Made by a program: the position numbers and the translations under genes. From the NCBI RefSeq assembly GCF_029937755.1, contig NZ_JAPYPG010000003.1, forward strand, positions 124,001-188,000: 64,000 bases of DNA. Reading direction: 5' to 3'. Numbering within the stretch: the stretch's first letter is position 1; each line of letters opens with the position of its first letter. This DNA is from Henriciella sp. GTDB taxonomy: Bacteria; Pseudomonadota; Alphaproteobacteria; Caulobacterales; Hyphomonadaceae. The notes under the pieces are model-generated. The model worked only from the letters and a program-made list of their open reading frames with translations. It was not told the origin of the DNA and did no database searches. Below, one piece after another: positions 7,011 through 17,159 of the stretch.

Positions 7011-7472
7011 TCATTTGAAGAAGGAGAGCACAACCGCACCGGCAACGAAGCTCACCATGGTGTGTGAGGCATCCACGAAGAAGGCCGGCCAGTCATGCCA
7101 GGGCGAATAAACGAGCCCATAGGCCATGAGTGGCACACCGATCAGGAGCGACAGCAGAAGCCCGAATCCGGCTGCTGCGCCCACCGAGGCGATCTGCAGT
7201 TTTTTCATGTACCAGCCAAGCCCGAAGGCGAGCACCAGCGGGATGAGAAACCCGCCAATCATCCAGGCCCCCTCCTCACCCATTCCGGTGCGGCTCTTGA
7301 TTCCATCCGCTTCAAGCCAGCGCGCCGTGTCGCCGGAGTCGTTGAAAAAGACGCCGATGCCATTCATGTAGGCTTCCGAAAACAGTAGCCCGTACCACAG
7401 GAAGCCAACAAAATAGATCGCGATGGCGGCGAGCAGCACACCCAGTAAATTCACATTGCCCAGTCTCGGCAT
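7011..7472 (-). CDS. DUF1761 family membrane protein
   Basis: The 153-residue protein has four predicted membrane segments (about residues 8-29, 70-87, 96-116 and 133-151) and the family hallmark FLWYGLLFSEAYM near the N-terminus. The function of DUF1761 proteins is unknown. GGGAGG precedes the ATG at 7472. It is divergent from metG and convergent with the OmpA-like gene, so it forms its own unit. Confidence 0.85.
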   Translation of the reverse strand: MPRLGNVNLLGVLLAAIAIYFVGFLWYGLLFSEAYMNGIGVFFNDSGDTARWLEADGIKSRTGMGEEGAWMIGGFLIPLVLAFGLGWYMKKLQIASVGAAAGFGLLLSLLIGVPLMAYGLVYSPWHDWPAFFVDASHTMVSFVAGAVVLSFFK

Positions 7473-7580
7473 GTCATCATCCTCCCTTACCCCATTTCAT
7501 TTTTGTTATGCCGCGCTATGAGTGGCGCCCAGCCCGGCGCGAGCCAGTATGCCCGCTTTTGCTGAAGCACGGAAGAAATC

Positions 7581-9323
7581 ATGACCGACACAGGCCAACG
7601 CCGCATCCTCGTCACCTCTGCCCTGCCCTATATCAACGGGGTCAAGCATCTCGGCAATCTCGCCGGCTCGATGCTGCCGGCAGACGTCTATGCGCGCTTC
7701 CAGCGGCTTCGCGGACACGATGTTCTCTATATCTGTGCAACGGATGAGCACGGCACGCCGGCCGAGCTGGCTGCGCAGGCCGCCGACATGTCCGTGCGCC
7801 AGTATTGCGACGAACAGCATGAGATCCAGAAAAAGGCCGGCGACGGCTTCGAGTTGTCCTACGATCATTTCGGCCGCTCCTCAGGCGAAGAGAATGCGCG
7901 GCTGACACAGCATTTCGCGAACGTCCTGGAGGCCAATGGCCTGATCGAAGAGCGTGTGATGGAGCAGGTCTACTCCATCGATGATGGCCGCTTCCTGCCA
8001 GACCGCTATGTCGAAGGCACCTGCCCGCACTGTGATTTCGAAAAGGCGCGCGGCGACCAGTGTGACAATTGCGGGCGCCTGCTCGACCCGGTTGACCTGA
8101 TTGACCCCTATTCGGCTGTTTCAGGGTCGAAGAATGTCGAGATCCGCGAAACCCGTCATCTCTTCCTGCAACAATCGAAGATGCAGGATACGATCCGCGA
8201 CTGGGTTGAGGCATCCACCGACTGGCCGCAACTGGCGCGCTCCATCGCACTGAAATGGCTTGATGAAGGCCTGCGCGACCGCGCGATCACACGCGACCTC
8301 TCCTGGGGCATCCCTGTGACCAATCCGGACGGCTCGATCCGGGAAGGCTTTGAAGACAAGGTCTTCTATGTCTGGTTCGACGCGCCGATCGAATACATCG
8401 CGGCAACGCAGGAATGGGCAAAAGCCAAGGGCGAGCCGGACAGCTGGCGCAGCTGGTGGCGCACCGATGAGGGCGCCGATTACGTTCAGTATGTCCAGTT
8501 CATGGGCAAGGATAATGTCGCCTTCCACACGGTCGGCTTTCCCGTGACGATCATGGGCTCAAATGAGCCGTGGAAGCTTGTTGACCAGCTGAAAGCCTTC
8601 AACTGGGTCACCTGGTATGGCGGCAAGTTCTCCACCTCCAACAAGCGCGGCGTCTTCATGGATCAGGCGCTGGACCTGCTGCCGGCCGATTATTGGCGCT
8701 GGTACCTGATTGCCAATGCGCCCGAAGGCTCGGATGCCGCCTTTACGTGGGAAGGCTTCCAGGCATCGGTCAATTCAGATCTCGCCAATGTGCTCGGTAA
8801 TTTCGTGAACCGGATCACCAAATACTGCGCGTCGAAGTTCGACGGTCAGGTGCCGGCAACTGGCGAACCGGGCGAAGCAGAAGCCTGGATGGTTTCGGAG
8901 CTGGAGACACGCCTGCCGCAGCTTGTCCAGCACTATGAGAACATGGACTTCCGCAAGGCCGCCGCGGAGACGCGCGCCATCTGGGCTGCCGGCAATGAAT
9001 ACCTCACCAAGGCCGAGCCCTGGGTGAAATACAAAAGCGATGTCGATGCGGCGGCAATTGGCGTGCGCACCGGGCTGAACCTTGCGGCGCTGTTTGGCAT
9101 TATTGCACAGCCCATCATTCCTGAAGCCGCCGGCATGGTTCTCGATGCCCTTGGCGTCCCGGCCGATCGCCGGACCATGACGCCTGCGGCCCTGAGTGAC
9201 ATTCCGGGCCTTCTCGACGCGCTGCCTCACGGACACGCCATCGCGCCGCCGGATGTCCTATTCCGCAAGATCGAGGATGATCAGGTCGCCGAATGGACCG
9301 AACGGTTCGGCGGGGAGAGCTGA
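7581..9323 (+). CDS. metG: Methionyl-tRNA synthetase
   Basis: This class I synthetase charges tRNA-Met in the cytoplasm. Its 580 residues include the HIGH-type motif as HLGN (23-26), a zinc-binding insertion with CPHC and CDNC pairs (about 145-165), the KMSKS loop as K349-F-S-T-S353, and an anticodon-binding helical domain. The length fits the form without a C-terminal dimerisation domain. The next gene starts 12 nt downstream in the same direction. Confidence 0.97.
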   Translation: MTDTGQRRILVTSALPYINGVKHLGNLAGSMLPADVYARFQRLRGHDVLYICATDEHGTPAELAAQAADMSVRQYCDEQHEIQKKAGDGFELSYDHFGRSSGEENARLTQHFANVLEANGLIEERVMEQVYSIDDGRFLPDRYVEGTCPHCDFEKARGDQCDNCGRLLDPVDLIDPYSAVSGSKNVEIRETRHLFLQQSKMQDTIRDWVEASTDWPQLARSIALKWLDEGLRDRAITRDLSWGIPVTNPDGSIREGFEDKVFYVWFDAPIEYIAATQEWAKAKGEPDSWRSWWRTDEGADYVQYVQFMGKDNVAFHTVGFPVTIMGSNEPWKLVDQLKAFNWVTWYGGKFSTSNKRGVFMDQALDLLPADYWRWYLIANAPEGSDAAFTWEGFQASVNSDLANVLGNFVNRITKYCASKFDGQVPATGEPGEAEAWMVSELETRLPQLVQHYENMDFRKAAAETRAIWAAGNEYLTKAEPWVKYKSDVDAAAIGVRTGLNLAALFGIIAQPIIPEAAGMVLDALGVPADRRTMTPAALSDIPGLLDALPHGHAIAPPDVLFRKIEDDQVAEWTERFGGES

Positions 9324-9335
9324 CGGATCGTCGCC

Positions 9336-9968
9336 ATGCCGCTGCAGAACCGCGTCGATCCTTTCGGACATATCCACGCGGTCACTGCCCGAGGCATGTT
9401 CATGGGAAATCGGGGCGGCTGCTTTCATCGGGATGACAGAACGCTCAAGCCCACACACTGGGCGAACCGGCAATGGATAACATGCCGCCTGGAATTCAAA
9501 GGCCGCAAGCGCGAGCTGATGGCGCCGGGCCTCTATACGGAGCTTTTCTTTCTGGACGAAGCCACCGCTTTGGCGGCTGGACACCGTCCCTGCTACGAGT
9601 GCCGGCGCGCTGACGCACAGGCCTTCCGCGAAGCGCTGATGGCGCGGGATGTCTTCACGGAGCCACCGCTGGTTGGCCAACTCAACGATGGTATTGCGGG
9701 CGAAGTGCAGGCACGCCTCAAAGAGCGCCGCACCCCACCAACTGGCGATGCCGCAGACCTTCCGGATGGTGCGATGTTTTCCGAGGGCGAGACAGCCTGG
9801 CTCAAGCTTGGTGCAGCAGCACATCGCTGGTCATTCGAGGGCTACGGCTCCTGCCGCGCGCTGCCGGAAGGGCCAGTGGCTGTCCTGACACCCGCAATGT
9901 CGCTGGAGGCCCTGCGCGGCGGCTATCGCCCCGCACTGCACCCGAGCGTCAGTCCACCGGCCGGGTAA
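9336..9968 (+). CDS. Conserved hypothetical protein with GHRPCYECRRAD motif
   Basis: The 210-residue protein begins MPLQNRVDPFGHIHAV, followed by RGMFMGNRGG, then LYTELFFLDEATALAAGHRP and CYECRRADAQAF (about residues 72-100). Similar proteins occur in alphaproteobacteria and I know no function; the short Cys pair and the many Trp and Arg residues could suggest a metal site or nucleic-acid contact. It starts 12 nt after metG and is probably co-transcribed with it. Its 3' end overlaps the converging membrane-protein gene by 20 bp. Confidence 0.8.
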   Translation: MPLQNRVDPFGHIHAVTARGMFMGNRGGCFHRDDRTLKPTHWANRQWITCRLEFKGRKRELMAPGLYTELFFLDEATALAAGHRPCYECRRADAQAFREALMARDVFTEPPLVGQLNDGIAGEVQARLKERRTPPTGDAADLPDGAMFSEGETAWLKLGAAAHRWSFEGYGSCRALPEGPVAVLTPAMSLEALRGGYRPALHPSVSPPAG

Positions 9969-10740
9969 CAATCAGCGCATTGATCTTCCGCGTCTTGCTC
10001 TTGGCGAAGATGACATTGTGCATATGCCAGACTTCTCCATCGCCGAGGGTCACCTCGATGTCACCGGTAACGACGAGCCCGAGAATGCGGTGGCGAAGGA
10101 AATCGTCTGACCGGTAGCGGCAGCGGGCATTCGCGCCGCTCTCGGCCCGGTCTCCGCTGCCCCAGAAAACCCGCTCATGCAGCTGCCCGGGGACAACCTC
10201 CCAGTAGCGGACCTTGTCGAAGCCGAAAATCATCAACGCCCACATGATGAACACGATCGACCCCGTGGCGAGGTAGAACATGTTGCTCATGCGAATGTCG
10301 AGCTGACCGAGAAAACTGGCAATCGGGCCCGAGAGATTGGCGAAGGTCAGCAGGATAAATCCGATGATCAGGATCAGGCCGAAGATCACCGAATTCGCGC
10401 CACGCAGGCGTACAGTCGTCGAAAAGATCACGAAGGCCAGCGTAAAAACGAAGATCAGGCCCAGCATGCGTTCCGGCGTCCCCGGCCCGGCAATATCCGT
10501 CACCTGCAACAGGTAGGAGATGAAACCGAGCAGCCAGATCGGCCACCAGTAGAGGATGGGCGAGTGCGTGAAGACCTTCATCGGCGAGAGTTCATTGCGA
10601 TTAAGCAACTCACCCTTGCGTGGCTTCGGCTCCTTTGCGGGCGAGTGGCTGACAGCCGTGGTCGGTCCTTTTGGCGGGCTCTCCGGAGGTGACGACGGGG
10701 GTGGTGGCGGTGGCGAATCCGGCGGTGTCGTATCGCTCAT
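9949..10740 (-). CDS. Proline-rich multi-pass membrane protein of unknown function
   Basis: The 263-residue protein has a strongly proline-rich, disordered N-terminus (residues 1-30, with runs of Pro), then four likely membrane segments (about 64-82, 92-110, 116-136, 152-172) and a soluble C-terminal domain of about 85 residues. That domain contains LVVTGDIEVTLGDGEVWHM, possibly a PH- or YdbS-like beta fold. I do not recognise a family. It converges on and overlaps the gene downstream of metG by 20 bp. Confidence 0.75.
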   Translation of the reverse strand: MSDTTPPDSPPPPPPSSPPESPPKGPTTAVSHSPAKEPKPRKGELLNRNELSPMKVFTHSPILYWWPIWLLGFISYLLQVTDIAGPGTPERMLGLIFVFTLAFVIFSTTVRLRGANSVIFGLILIIGFILLTFANLSGPIASFLGQLDIRMSNMFYLATGSIVFIMWALMIFGFDKVRYWEVVPGQLHERVFWGSGDRAESGANARCRYRSDDFLRHRILGLVVTGDIEVTLGDGEVWHMHNVIFAKSKTRKINALIVTRPVD

Positions 10741-10885
10741 AATGGCCCCTCGCTTTGACGAATTCCCAGTCTAACCGACGCAGGCGCGAAGACAAAAGCC
10801 TTTCAGGGGAGTTCGGCAAACGGCTAGCGGTCGCGGCTCCATCTGATAGGGTGGTGCGAACCTAACTGTTTGAAAGGACGTCAGA

Positions 10886-12250
10886 ATGAAACTCCGCCGT
10901 CTCGCAGCGCCCCTCGCTGCCCTTGCGCTCGCCGCCTCTCCTGCCGCCATGGCCCAGCAATCCAAGCCGACGCCGGAGACCGGCCTGATGGACGTTTACC
11001 ACTGGCTCCACAGCAACCCTGAACTCTCCTTCAAGGAATCGACGTCTTCCGAGATTATGGCGGCTGAACTCGAAAGCCTCGGCTTCAGCGTCACCACCGG
11101 CATCGGTGACACCTGGGTGCGCGAAAAATCACAACGCGACGAAGGGACGGTTCGTGAAGGCGTCGGCGGATATGGTGTCGTGGGTGTCTATGAGAATGGC
11201 GAAGGTCCGACCGTCCTGATCCGGGCTGACATGGATGCCCTGCCGGTGCCGGAACAGACCGGGCTGGATTATGCCTCCGAAGTCACGAGCGTGACCTGGA
11301 CGGGTGTCGAGAGCCCCGTCATGCATGCCTGCGGCCACGACATCCACATGACCAGCTGGATCGGCACGGCCCGCGAGCTGATCGCAAACAAGGATGACTG
11401 GTCAGGCACACTGGTCATGATCGCCCAGCCGGCTGAGGAGCTCGGCCTCGGCGCAAAGGCGATGATCGAGGATGGCCTCTATGAGGACTTTCCGCTGCCG
11501 GACTACAATCTTGCCCTGCACGTCTCAGCCTCAGCACCAGCCGGCACGATTGCCTACTCTTCAGGGTATGCGCTCGCCAATGTCGACAGCGTCGATATCC
11601 ACGTGAAAGGCGTCGGCGGCCATGGCGCCTATCCGCATACAACGAAGGACCCGGTGGTTGTCGGTTCCGCCATCGTGATGGCGCTACAGACGCTGGTTGC
11701 CCGGAATGTCGATCCGCAGACGCCTGCTGTTGTGACGGTCGGCAAGTTCACGGCAGGCGCAAAGCACAACATCATTTCCGATTCCGCTGAATTGTTGCTG
11801 ACCGTGCGCTCCTATGACGATGCCACCCGGCAGCTGCTGCTGGACGGCATCAAGCGGATTGCAAAGGCCCAGGCCGAAGCGTTCGGGGCACCCGAGCCGG
11901 AAATCTCCGTGGATTCAGATTATACGCCCTCGACCTACAATGACCCGGAGCTGACCGCCGAAGCGATGGCGGCCATCAGCGATGCGATCGGTGAGAGCAA
12001 TGTGAAGGAAGTCACAGCGGTCATGGGGGGCGAGGATTTTTCCCAGTTCGGGCGCACCCAGGAAGATGTCCCCGGCCTGATCTTCTGGCTCGGCGCCATC
12101 GATCCGGAGACCTATGAAAAGTCACAGAATGGCGAGGTTTCGCTTCCGTCGCTCCACTCGCCCTTCTTTGCGCCGGATGCCGAGCCAACGCTCGACACAG
12201 GCGTAAAAGCCATGACGGCCGCAGCCATGGCCATGTTCGACGAGGGCTGA
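10886..12250 (+). CDS. Exported M20D-family amidohydrolase (aminoacylase/hippurate hydrolase type)
   Basis: This di-metal amidohydrolase cleaves N-acyl or peptide-like amides. Its 454 residues start with a signal peptide (Arg-rich start, Ala-rich core, cleavage near AMA-Q), so it acts in the periplasm. Metal-binding motifs are C149 and H151 in MHACGHD and E184-E185 in QPAEE; a dimerisation lid domain contains GVGGHGAYPH; the closing ligand region reads MGGEDFSQF. GAAAGGACG precedes the ATG. The gene stands alone and converges with the epoxide hydrolase gene. The exact substrate cannot be read from sequence. Confidence 0.9.
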   Translation: MKLRRLAAPLAALALAASPAAMAQQSKPTPETGLMDVYHWLHSNPELSFKESTSSEIMAAELESLGFSVTTGIGDTWVREKSQRDEGTVREGVGGYGVVGVYENGEGPTVLIRADMDALPVPEQTGLDYASEVTSVTWTGVESPVMHACGHDIHMTSWIGTARELIANKDDWSGTLVMIAQPAEELGLGAKAMIEDGLYEDFPLPDYNLALHVSASAPAGTIAYSSGYALANVDSVDIHVKGVGGHGAYPHTTKDPVVVGSAIVMALQTLVARNVDPQTPAVVTVGKFTAGAKHNIISDSAELLLTVRSYDDATRQLLLDGIKRIAKAQAEAFGAPEPEISVDSDYTPSTYNDPELTAEAMAAISDAIGESNVKEVTAVMGGEDFSQFGRTQEDVPGLIFWLGAIDPETYEKSQNGEVSLPSLHSPFFAPDAEPTLDTGVKAMTAAAMAMFDEG

Positions 12251-12251
12251 G

Positions 12252-13217
12252 CTAGAGCGTCGCGAGCCAGTCTATAAGGAGCGCGTTGACCTCGTCGGCG
12301 CGCTCCTGCTGTGTCCAGTGGCCGCATCCTTCCAGCAGGTGCGCCGCGCGCAGCCCTGGCAGATTGGGCTTCATCATCTCGACCGGATCGCCGGGAAACA
12401 TCTTCAGCACGAGATCCCGCGTGCCGCCAATGAAGAGGCTCGGCTGATAGATCTTGTGATCGTCCAGCTGTGTCAGGAAAGCATGGTCGCGCTCGTGATT
12501 GCGATAGCGGTTAAGCGGGCCGCGAAAGCCCGAATGCTCGAATTGCGAGGCGTAATAGGCGACATCTTCCTCACTGAGCCAGGGCAGCGGCATGTCCGGC
12601 TCCGGCAGGCGATGCAGCAAGGTGTCACCATGCTTCTTGTCCACCGGCCATGTCCCGTCAGGCGCATCGCCGGATATGGCATAGTAGAACTTGCGAATGG
12701 TGGCGGCCGGATCCGCCTCCAGCTCGGCTTCAGGGGGCCCCTGATCCTGGAAATAGACCTGGTAGAAGAACAGCCCCCGCGCAGTGAAGAACTCGCGGAA
12801 GACCTGGATGGCGGGCTTGTCGCCCGGTGGGATGTAGGGAACCGATAGCCCCGCGACGGCCTTGAAGCGGTCAGGAAACAGCAGAGCCGAGTTCCAGGCG
12901 AGCGGTGCACCCCAGTCATGTCCGACCACAATGGCGGGCGCGTCCGGCTGAAGCGCTTCCGCGACACCGGCAATGTCCCTTGTGATCGTCTCCATGTCGT
13001 AAGCTTCGACCGCCTGGGGTCGATCCGAGCCGCCATAGCCGCGCACATCCAGGGCCGCTGCCGTGAAGCCGGCTGCTGCGACAGCCTCCAGCTGGTGACG
13101 CCAGGAATACCAGCTCTCCGGAAAACCGTGGACGAACAGGACAAGCGGCCCCTCGCCTTTTACGGCGACCCGTAACGTCACGCCATTTGTCTCCACGTGA
13201 CGGAAATCAGATGTCAT
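12252..13217 (-). CDS. Alpha/beta hydrolase, epoxide hydrolase-like
   Basis: The 321-residue alpha/beta-fold enzyme has the oxyanion motif HGFPESW (30-36), nucleophile D101 in GHDWG, and catalytic base H300 in GCGHW. The cap domain has Tyr residues that could donate the protons typical of soluble epoxide hydrolases, for example FFYQVYFQ. An Asp nucleophile also occurs in haloalkane dehalogenases, but the HGFPESWYSW form favours epoxide hydrolase. Its ATG overlaps the upstream stop as ATGA, so translation is coupled to the secreted protein gene before it. Confidence 0.88.
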   Translation of the reverse strand: MTSDFRHVETNGVTLRVAVKGEGPLVLFVHGFPESWYSWRHQLEAVAAAGFTAAALDVRGYGGSDRPQAVEAYDMETITRDIAGVAEALQPDAPAIVVGHDWGAPLAWNSALLFPDRFKAVAGLSVPYIPPGDKPAIQVFREFFTARGLFFYQVYFQDQGPPEAELEADPAATIRKFYYAISGDAPDGTWPVDKKHGDTLLHRLPEPDMPLPWLSEEDVAYYASQFEHSGFRGPLNRYRNHERDHAFLTQLDDHKIYQPSLFIGGTRDLVLKMFPGDPVEMMKPNLPGLRAAHLLEGCGHWTQQERADEVNALLIDWLATL

Positions 13218-13912
13218 TGGGCCGTGTCTCCGGGCTGTTGCGCCTGGATCAACTCGACCGTTCCGGGATGGGTAAAAACCCGGTAGCCGAAGTCCTGCGG
13301 CATGGTATTGAGTTCCTGAAGGACGCTACCGAATTCGATCGGCATGATGGAAATGCTGCTTTCCTCGACACCCTGTTCCTGAAGCTTGGACGCCATCTCG
13401 TCGGCGTCGGCATAGCTCAACAGAACTGGCGTGATGGGGCCTTGCCCATTATCGATCTGGGTCTCATTGCCATCCGTCAGAACGAAAAAGGTGGGCGCGC
13501 CGAAACTGCCTTGCATATCCGGCATCAAATCGTTGGCCTGCTCAATCGCCTGCGGACTGCCTTCAAAGGCAATCGGACCGTTCCATGCCGAAAGAAGCAG
13601 CATGAGCGGCACTGGGGCGACGCTCATGTCGGCAACGGCCGGATTCTGTTGAGCGGCCTCTGCGGCCGCCGGTTCGAGGAATACGACGAGCGCGTTTTCC
13701 CCCTGATCGTTTTGCACAGACGCCATACCGCCGTCCGAATCCTCAAGGATGGCGACGTGAAAACCGTCCAGCGCCTGCGCCATCGCGGACGGGACCTGTT
13801 CGGATGAAGCAGCCGGCGCTTGCGGAGCTGGCTCAGCAGGCTCCTGCGCGGTAGCCGGCATGGCACCGGCAAGCAGGGCGCACGCGCCAAGCGATGCAAT
13901 TGTAAATTTCAT
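13214..13912 (-). CDS. Secreted protein, weakly Tic22-like
   Basis: This encodes 232 residues with a signal peptide (cleavage near ATA-Q, about residue 22) and a Pro/Ala-rich linker. The mature part has patterns such as APTFFVLTDGNE and ITPVLLSYADADEMASKL that recall the Tic22 repeat, a periplasmic chaperone-like fold known from cyanobacteria and plastids. The resemblance is faint and the family call is tentative. It is the first gene of a two-gene unit with the epoxide hydrolase (4-bp overlap). Confidence 0.7.
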   Translation of the reverse strand: MKFTIASLGACALLAGAMPATAQEPAEPAPQAPAASSEQVPSAMAQALDGFHVAILEDSDGGMASVQNDQGENALVVFLEPAAAEAAQQNPAVADMSVAPVPLMLLLSAWNGPIAFEGSPQAIEQANDLMPDMQGSFGAPTFFVLTDGNETQIDNGQGPITPVLLSYADADEMASKLQEQGVEESSISIMPIEFGSVLQELNTMPQDFGYRVFTHPGTVELIQAQQPGDTAQ

Positions 13913-13987
13913 GAGGGAGCACTCCTTCTCGTGTGCGTTCCGGCCGAGACTAAGCGTTCCCGGCCGGTCAGCACAAGAAGACGTGGC

Positions 13988-15190
13988 TCAGCCCTGTTTC
14001 AGTGACTCGAAAGGCACATCCTTGTCGACGCGCACATCCTGAGGCAGGCCAAGGACGCGTTCGGCAATGATGTTCTTCAGAATCTCGTCGGTTCCCCCAG
14101 CAATCCGCAGGCCGGGTGCCCACATGAAGCTTTGCTGGAAGAGCGCATTGGCCGGCATCGTTTCGGTATCATTCATGATCCCGTAATGGTCCTGCATCTC
14201 GATCGCCGAGTTGCAGATATCCTGCAGCTGGTTGGCCGTGATGATCTTGCCGATGGAGTTCTCCGGACCGGGCGTTTCACCGCGTGAAAGCGCGGTCTGC
14301 GTACGGAACTTGGTCAGGCTGTAGCCTTGTGCGGCAACATACCAGTCAGCAAGTTTCTCACGGAAGGCCTGATCGGTCAGCGTGCCCGTGCCGCGGGCAT
14401 AGTCCATGATCTCTTTCCAGTCCGGCCCCGGTGAGCCGCCAACCGCCAGACGCTCGTTCATCAGCGTGACGAGGGCCACTTTCCAGCCTGCGCCGACATC
14501 ACCAAGACGGTCGGAGTCCGGAATACGGACATCTGTGAAGTAGACCTCGTTGAATTCACGTCCGCCCGAGGCCTGGTGGATCGGTTTTGCTTCGACGCCC
14601 TTCTGCTTCATGTCCACGATGAACATGGTGAGGCCCTTGTGCTTCGGCGCTTTCGGATCAGTCCGCGTCAGCAGGATGCCATAGTCGGAATAGTGCGCGC
14701 CCGTGGTCCAGACCTTCTGGCCATTGATGACCCACTCGTCGCCATCCTTGATGGCGCGTGTCTTCACACCGGCAACGTCGGACCCGGCAGCCGGTTCGGA
14801 GAAAAGCTGGCACCAGATTTCCTCGCCGCGCAGGGCCTTTTCGACATAGCGTTTCTTGTGCTCGTCGGAGCCGAAGGCGATGACGGTTGGCACACACATG
14901 CCGAGACCGATAGCGAACGGACCGACAGGCGCGTCGAACTTGCCCTCTTCCTGGTTCCAGACGACCTGCTGCATCGACGTGCCGCCGCGTCCGCCCCACT
15001 CCTTGGGCCATGTGATCTGGGCAAAGCCGCCTTCGGCTTTGGTCTTCTGCCATTCCTTGGCGCGCTTCAGAAAATCCTCGCCCGAACCGCGGCGTGGCGA
15101 ACTCCCATCCTTGGGTTTCAGGTGCTTTTCAAGAAAGGCGCGCGCTTCAGCGCGGAATTCTGCTTCTTCGGGGGTATCGTTGAAGTCCAT
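13988..15190 (-). CDS. Acyl-CoA dehydrogenase
   Basis: This FAD enzyme performs alpha,beta-desaturation of an acyl-CoA. Its 400 residues include the flavin-contacting QLFSEPAAGSDVAG and WVINGQKVWTTGA (about residues 130-170) and the C-terminal GGTDEILKNIIAERVLGLP. It follows a second, shorter dehydrogenase gene by 12 nt. Such tandem pairs often make heteromeric enzymes for bulky substrates such as steroid side chains or branched acids; that substrate class is an inference from known paired FadE-type systems. Confidence 0.93.
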   Translation of the reverse strand: MDFNDTPEEAEFRAEARAFLEKHLKPKDGSSPRRGSGEDFLKRAKEWQKTKAEGGFAQITWPKEWGGRGGTSMQQVVWNQEEGKFDAPVGPFAIGLGMCVPTVIAFGSDEHKKRYVEKALRGEEIWCQLFSEPAAGSDVAGVKTRAIKDGDEWVINGQKVWTTGAHYSDYGILLTRTDPKAPKHKGLTMFIVDMKQKGVEAKPIHQASGGREFNEVYFTDVRIPDSDRLGDVGAGWKVALVTLMNERLAVGGSPGPDWKEIMDYARGTGTLTDQAFREKLADWYVAAQGYSLTKFRTQTALSRGETPGPENSIGKIITANQLQDICNSAIEMQDHYGIMNDTETMPANALFQQSFMWAPGLRIAGGTDEILKNIIAERVLGLPQDVRVDKDVPFESLKQG

Positions 15191-15202
15191 CTCGTGACCT
15201 CC

Positions 15203-16318
15203 TTACGCTGCGTTCTTGCGCTCAAGTGCGCTGACGAGTTTCTCTTTCCAGACCTTGGGCGCGCCAGCCTGAACCGCGAGCAGCTTGGCCCGGCGGTAGA
15301 AAAGGTGGCAATCCACCTCCCAGGTGAAGCCCATGCCACCATGGGCCTGGATGTTTTCCTTCGAGGCAAACCAGTAGGCCTCGGACGCCGCGAGGCGCGA
15401 GGCCGCCGCCGCTTCCGGAAGCTCGGAGGCATCCGTCGACAGTGCCCAGGCGCCATAATAGCAGTTGGAACGGGCCACCTGGTTCTTCACATACATCTCG
15501 GCGAGCTTGTGCTTGATCGCCTGATTGCCGCCAATCGGCCGGCCAAAGGCGTAGCGTTCCTTGGCATATTCCGTTGCCATTTCGAGGCAGCGGTCAGCGC
15601 CGCCCAGCTGCTCGAAGGCAAGCAGGACAGCCGCGCGATTCAGGATTTCATCATTCAGATCACCGGCCTCGCCCGCGGCGCCGATACGCGTACCGGGCGC
15701 ACCGTCAAACTTGATCTCGGCATGGCTACGGGTTGGCTCGAGCGTCTGGACCGGTGTGCGGGTGACGCCTGCACCGTTCAGGTCAACGAGCACGAGGCTT
15801 GCGCCGGACCCTTCCTTGGCCAGCACGATGGCATGAGTTGCGACGTCTCCATCAGTCACCGGGATCTTCGTGCCCGAAACCTTTGACCCATCAAAGGTCA
15901 CCGACAGCTTGGCCGGATCGGGATTGCCCGGTCCTTCGCTGGCGGCATAGCAACCGATGATCTCGCCAGAGGCGACCTTCGGCAGCAACTCGGTTTTCTG
16001 GTCTTCGGACCCTGCAATCTTCAGGGCCTCGGCAAAAAAGTAGACGCTTGAGGCAAACGGGACCGGCGCCAGCGCGCGGCCCATCTCCTCTGCAATCACG
16101 CAAAGTTCAAGCATGCCAAGGCCAAGCCCGCCATATTCTTCCGGTATGGCCGCGCCCAGCCAGCCCATCTCGACGACCTGTTTCCACACACCCTCATGAT
16201 GAGACTTCTGCGCGTCATCGAGGACCTCACGTACATGCGCCGTTGTGCACTGCGCGCTCAGGAATTTACGCGCTTCGTTCGCGAGAAATTTCTGGTCTTC
16301 CGAAAAGTCGAAATTCAT
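15203..16318 (-). CDS. Acyl-CoA dehydrogenase, partner of the downstream paralogue
   Basis: This second dehydrogenase has 371 residues from the ATG at 16318; a longer frame to 16378 lacks family similarity in its first 20 residues. MNFDFSEDQKFL is a typical opening, FGRPIGGNQAIKHKLAEM and QAHGGMGFTWE are the C-terminal domain marks. The middle FAD-binding part is more divergent than in the partner, as often seen for one subunit of a heteromer. It is the first gene of the pair and faces a divergent hypothetical gene across 173 bp. Confidence 0.92.
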   Translation of the reverse strand: MNFDFSEDQKFLANEARKFLSAQCTTAHVREVLDDAQKSHHEGVWKQVVEMGWLGAAIPEEYGGLGLGMLELCVIAEEMGRALAPVPFASSVYFFAEALKIAGSEDQKTELLPKVASGEIIGCYAASEGPGNPDPAKLSVTFDGSKVSGTKIPVTDGDVATHAIVLAKEGSGASLVLVDLNGAGVTRTPVQTLEPTRSHAEIKFDGAPGTRIGAAGEAGDLNDEILNRAAVLLAFEQLGGADRCLEMATEYAKERYAFGRPIGGNQAIKHKLAEMYVKNQVARSNCYYGAWALSTDASELPEAAAASRLAASEAYWFASKENIQAHGGMGFTWEVDCHLFYRRAKLLAVQAGAPKVWKEKLVSALERKNAA

Positions 16319-16491
16319 ACGACCCCGTCTCCCTTTACAATCGTGTCTTTCATCAACAATAGCGCACTGCCGGGACACGGAAAGCCGTCTCGCAGGGGAA
16401 GGTAAATCTGCCGATAGATCAAATTTTCCAGACCCGCTTCACCGAGCTTCAAACTCGATGTGACAGAAGACGGAAAGTTCGGAGGTTCGGC

Positions 16492-17064
16492 ATGGCTAAA
16501 GCTCTCTTTCACAAGTCTCAGCGCGTATTCGTAAAACCGGTTGGCACCTGGGCGCTTGTCGAAAAAGTGAACCCTCACTGGGTGAAGGATGTCGAGGAAC
16601 CGCTTCGGGTGACCTACGACGTCGGCCTGGGCCGTGAGTTCACGGCCGGAGAACTCGTGTCCGAAGACGTCATGCACGGACGCGACCGTAATAGCGCCGA
16701 TCAGGACCTCGACCTTGAGCACTGGCGCATCCAGCGCGCCAAGAACCGCTGGCAGGAAGCGGACGAAACAGCCGCGCACCCCTATCCGGGTACTTTTCCT
16801 GTCGTCATGACCGACGAGAATGACTGGGGCGGCTGGCGCGTGCCGGGCTCGGAATATGACCGTGATCCGCACAAGATCGAGTATCAGGCGCGGCTGATCG
16901 TGAACTCGCCGCGGATGCTAAAAATCTGCCGGCAGCTGGCTGAGCTGGTGTCGCAGGATCCGGATTCACTCCCCGCGGGCATGAAGAAGACGCTCAAGGA
17001 ATGTCAGCTTGTGCTACGTCACGTCTACGAGATTACCGATTCCCCCCGTCAGGCCGCTGAATAG
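16492..17064 (+). CDS. Conserved alphaproteobacterial hypothetical protein
   Basis: The 190-residue soluble protein opens MAKALFHKSQRVFVKPVGTW and continues with VTYDVGLGREFTAGEL; a similar layout occurs widely in Caulobacterales-type genomes with no assigned function. The N-terminal 60 residues could form a small SH3-like barrel; the C-terminus (from about 130) is helical. GGAGG lies 6 nt before the ATG. It precedes pepN by 95 bp on the same strand and may share regulation with it. Confidence 0.8.
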   Translation: MAKALFHKSQRVFVKPVGTWALVEKVNPHWVKDVEEPLRVTYDVGLGREFTAGELVSEDVMHGRDRNSADQDLDLEHWRIQRAKNRWQEADETAAHPYPGTFPVVMTDENDWGGWRVPGSEYDRDPHKIEYQARLIVNSPRMLKICRQLAELVSQDPDSLPAGMKKTLKECQLVLRHVYEITDSPRQAAE

Positions 17065-17159
17065 CTGCTAACTGGCCGCTTCCTGCGATTGTGAGTGTGC
17101 CTTCCAGGTCCTATCTCTGAATCCGAATTCACACGAATTGATTTAGAACGAGGACAATG

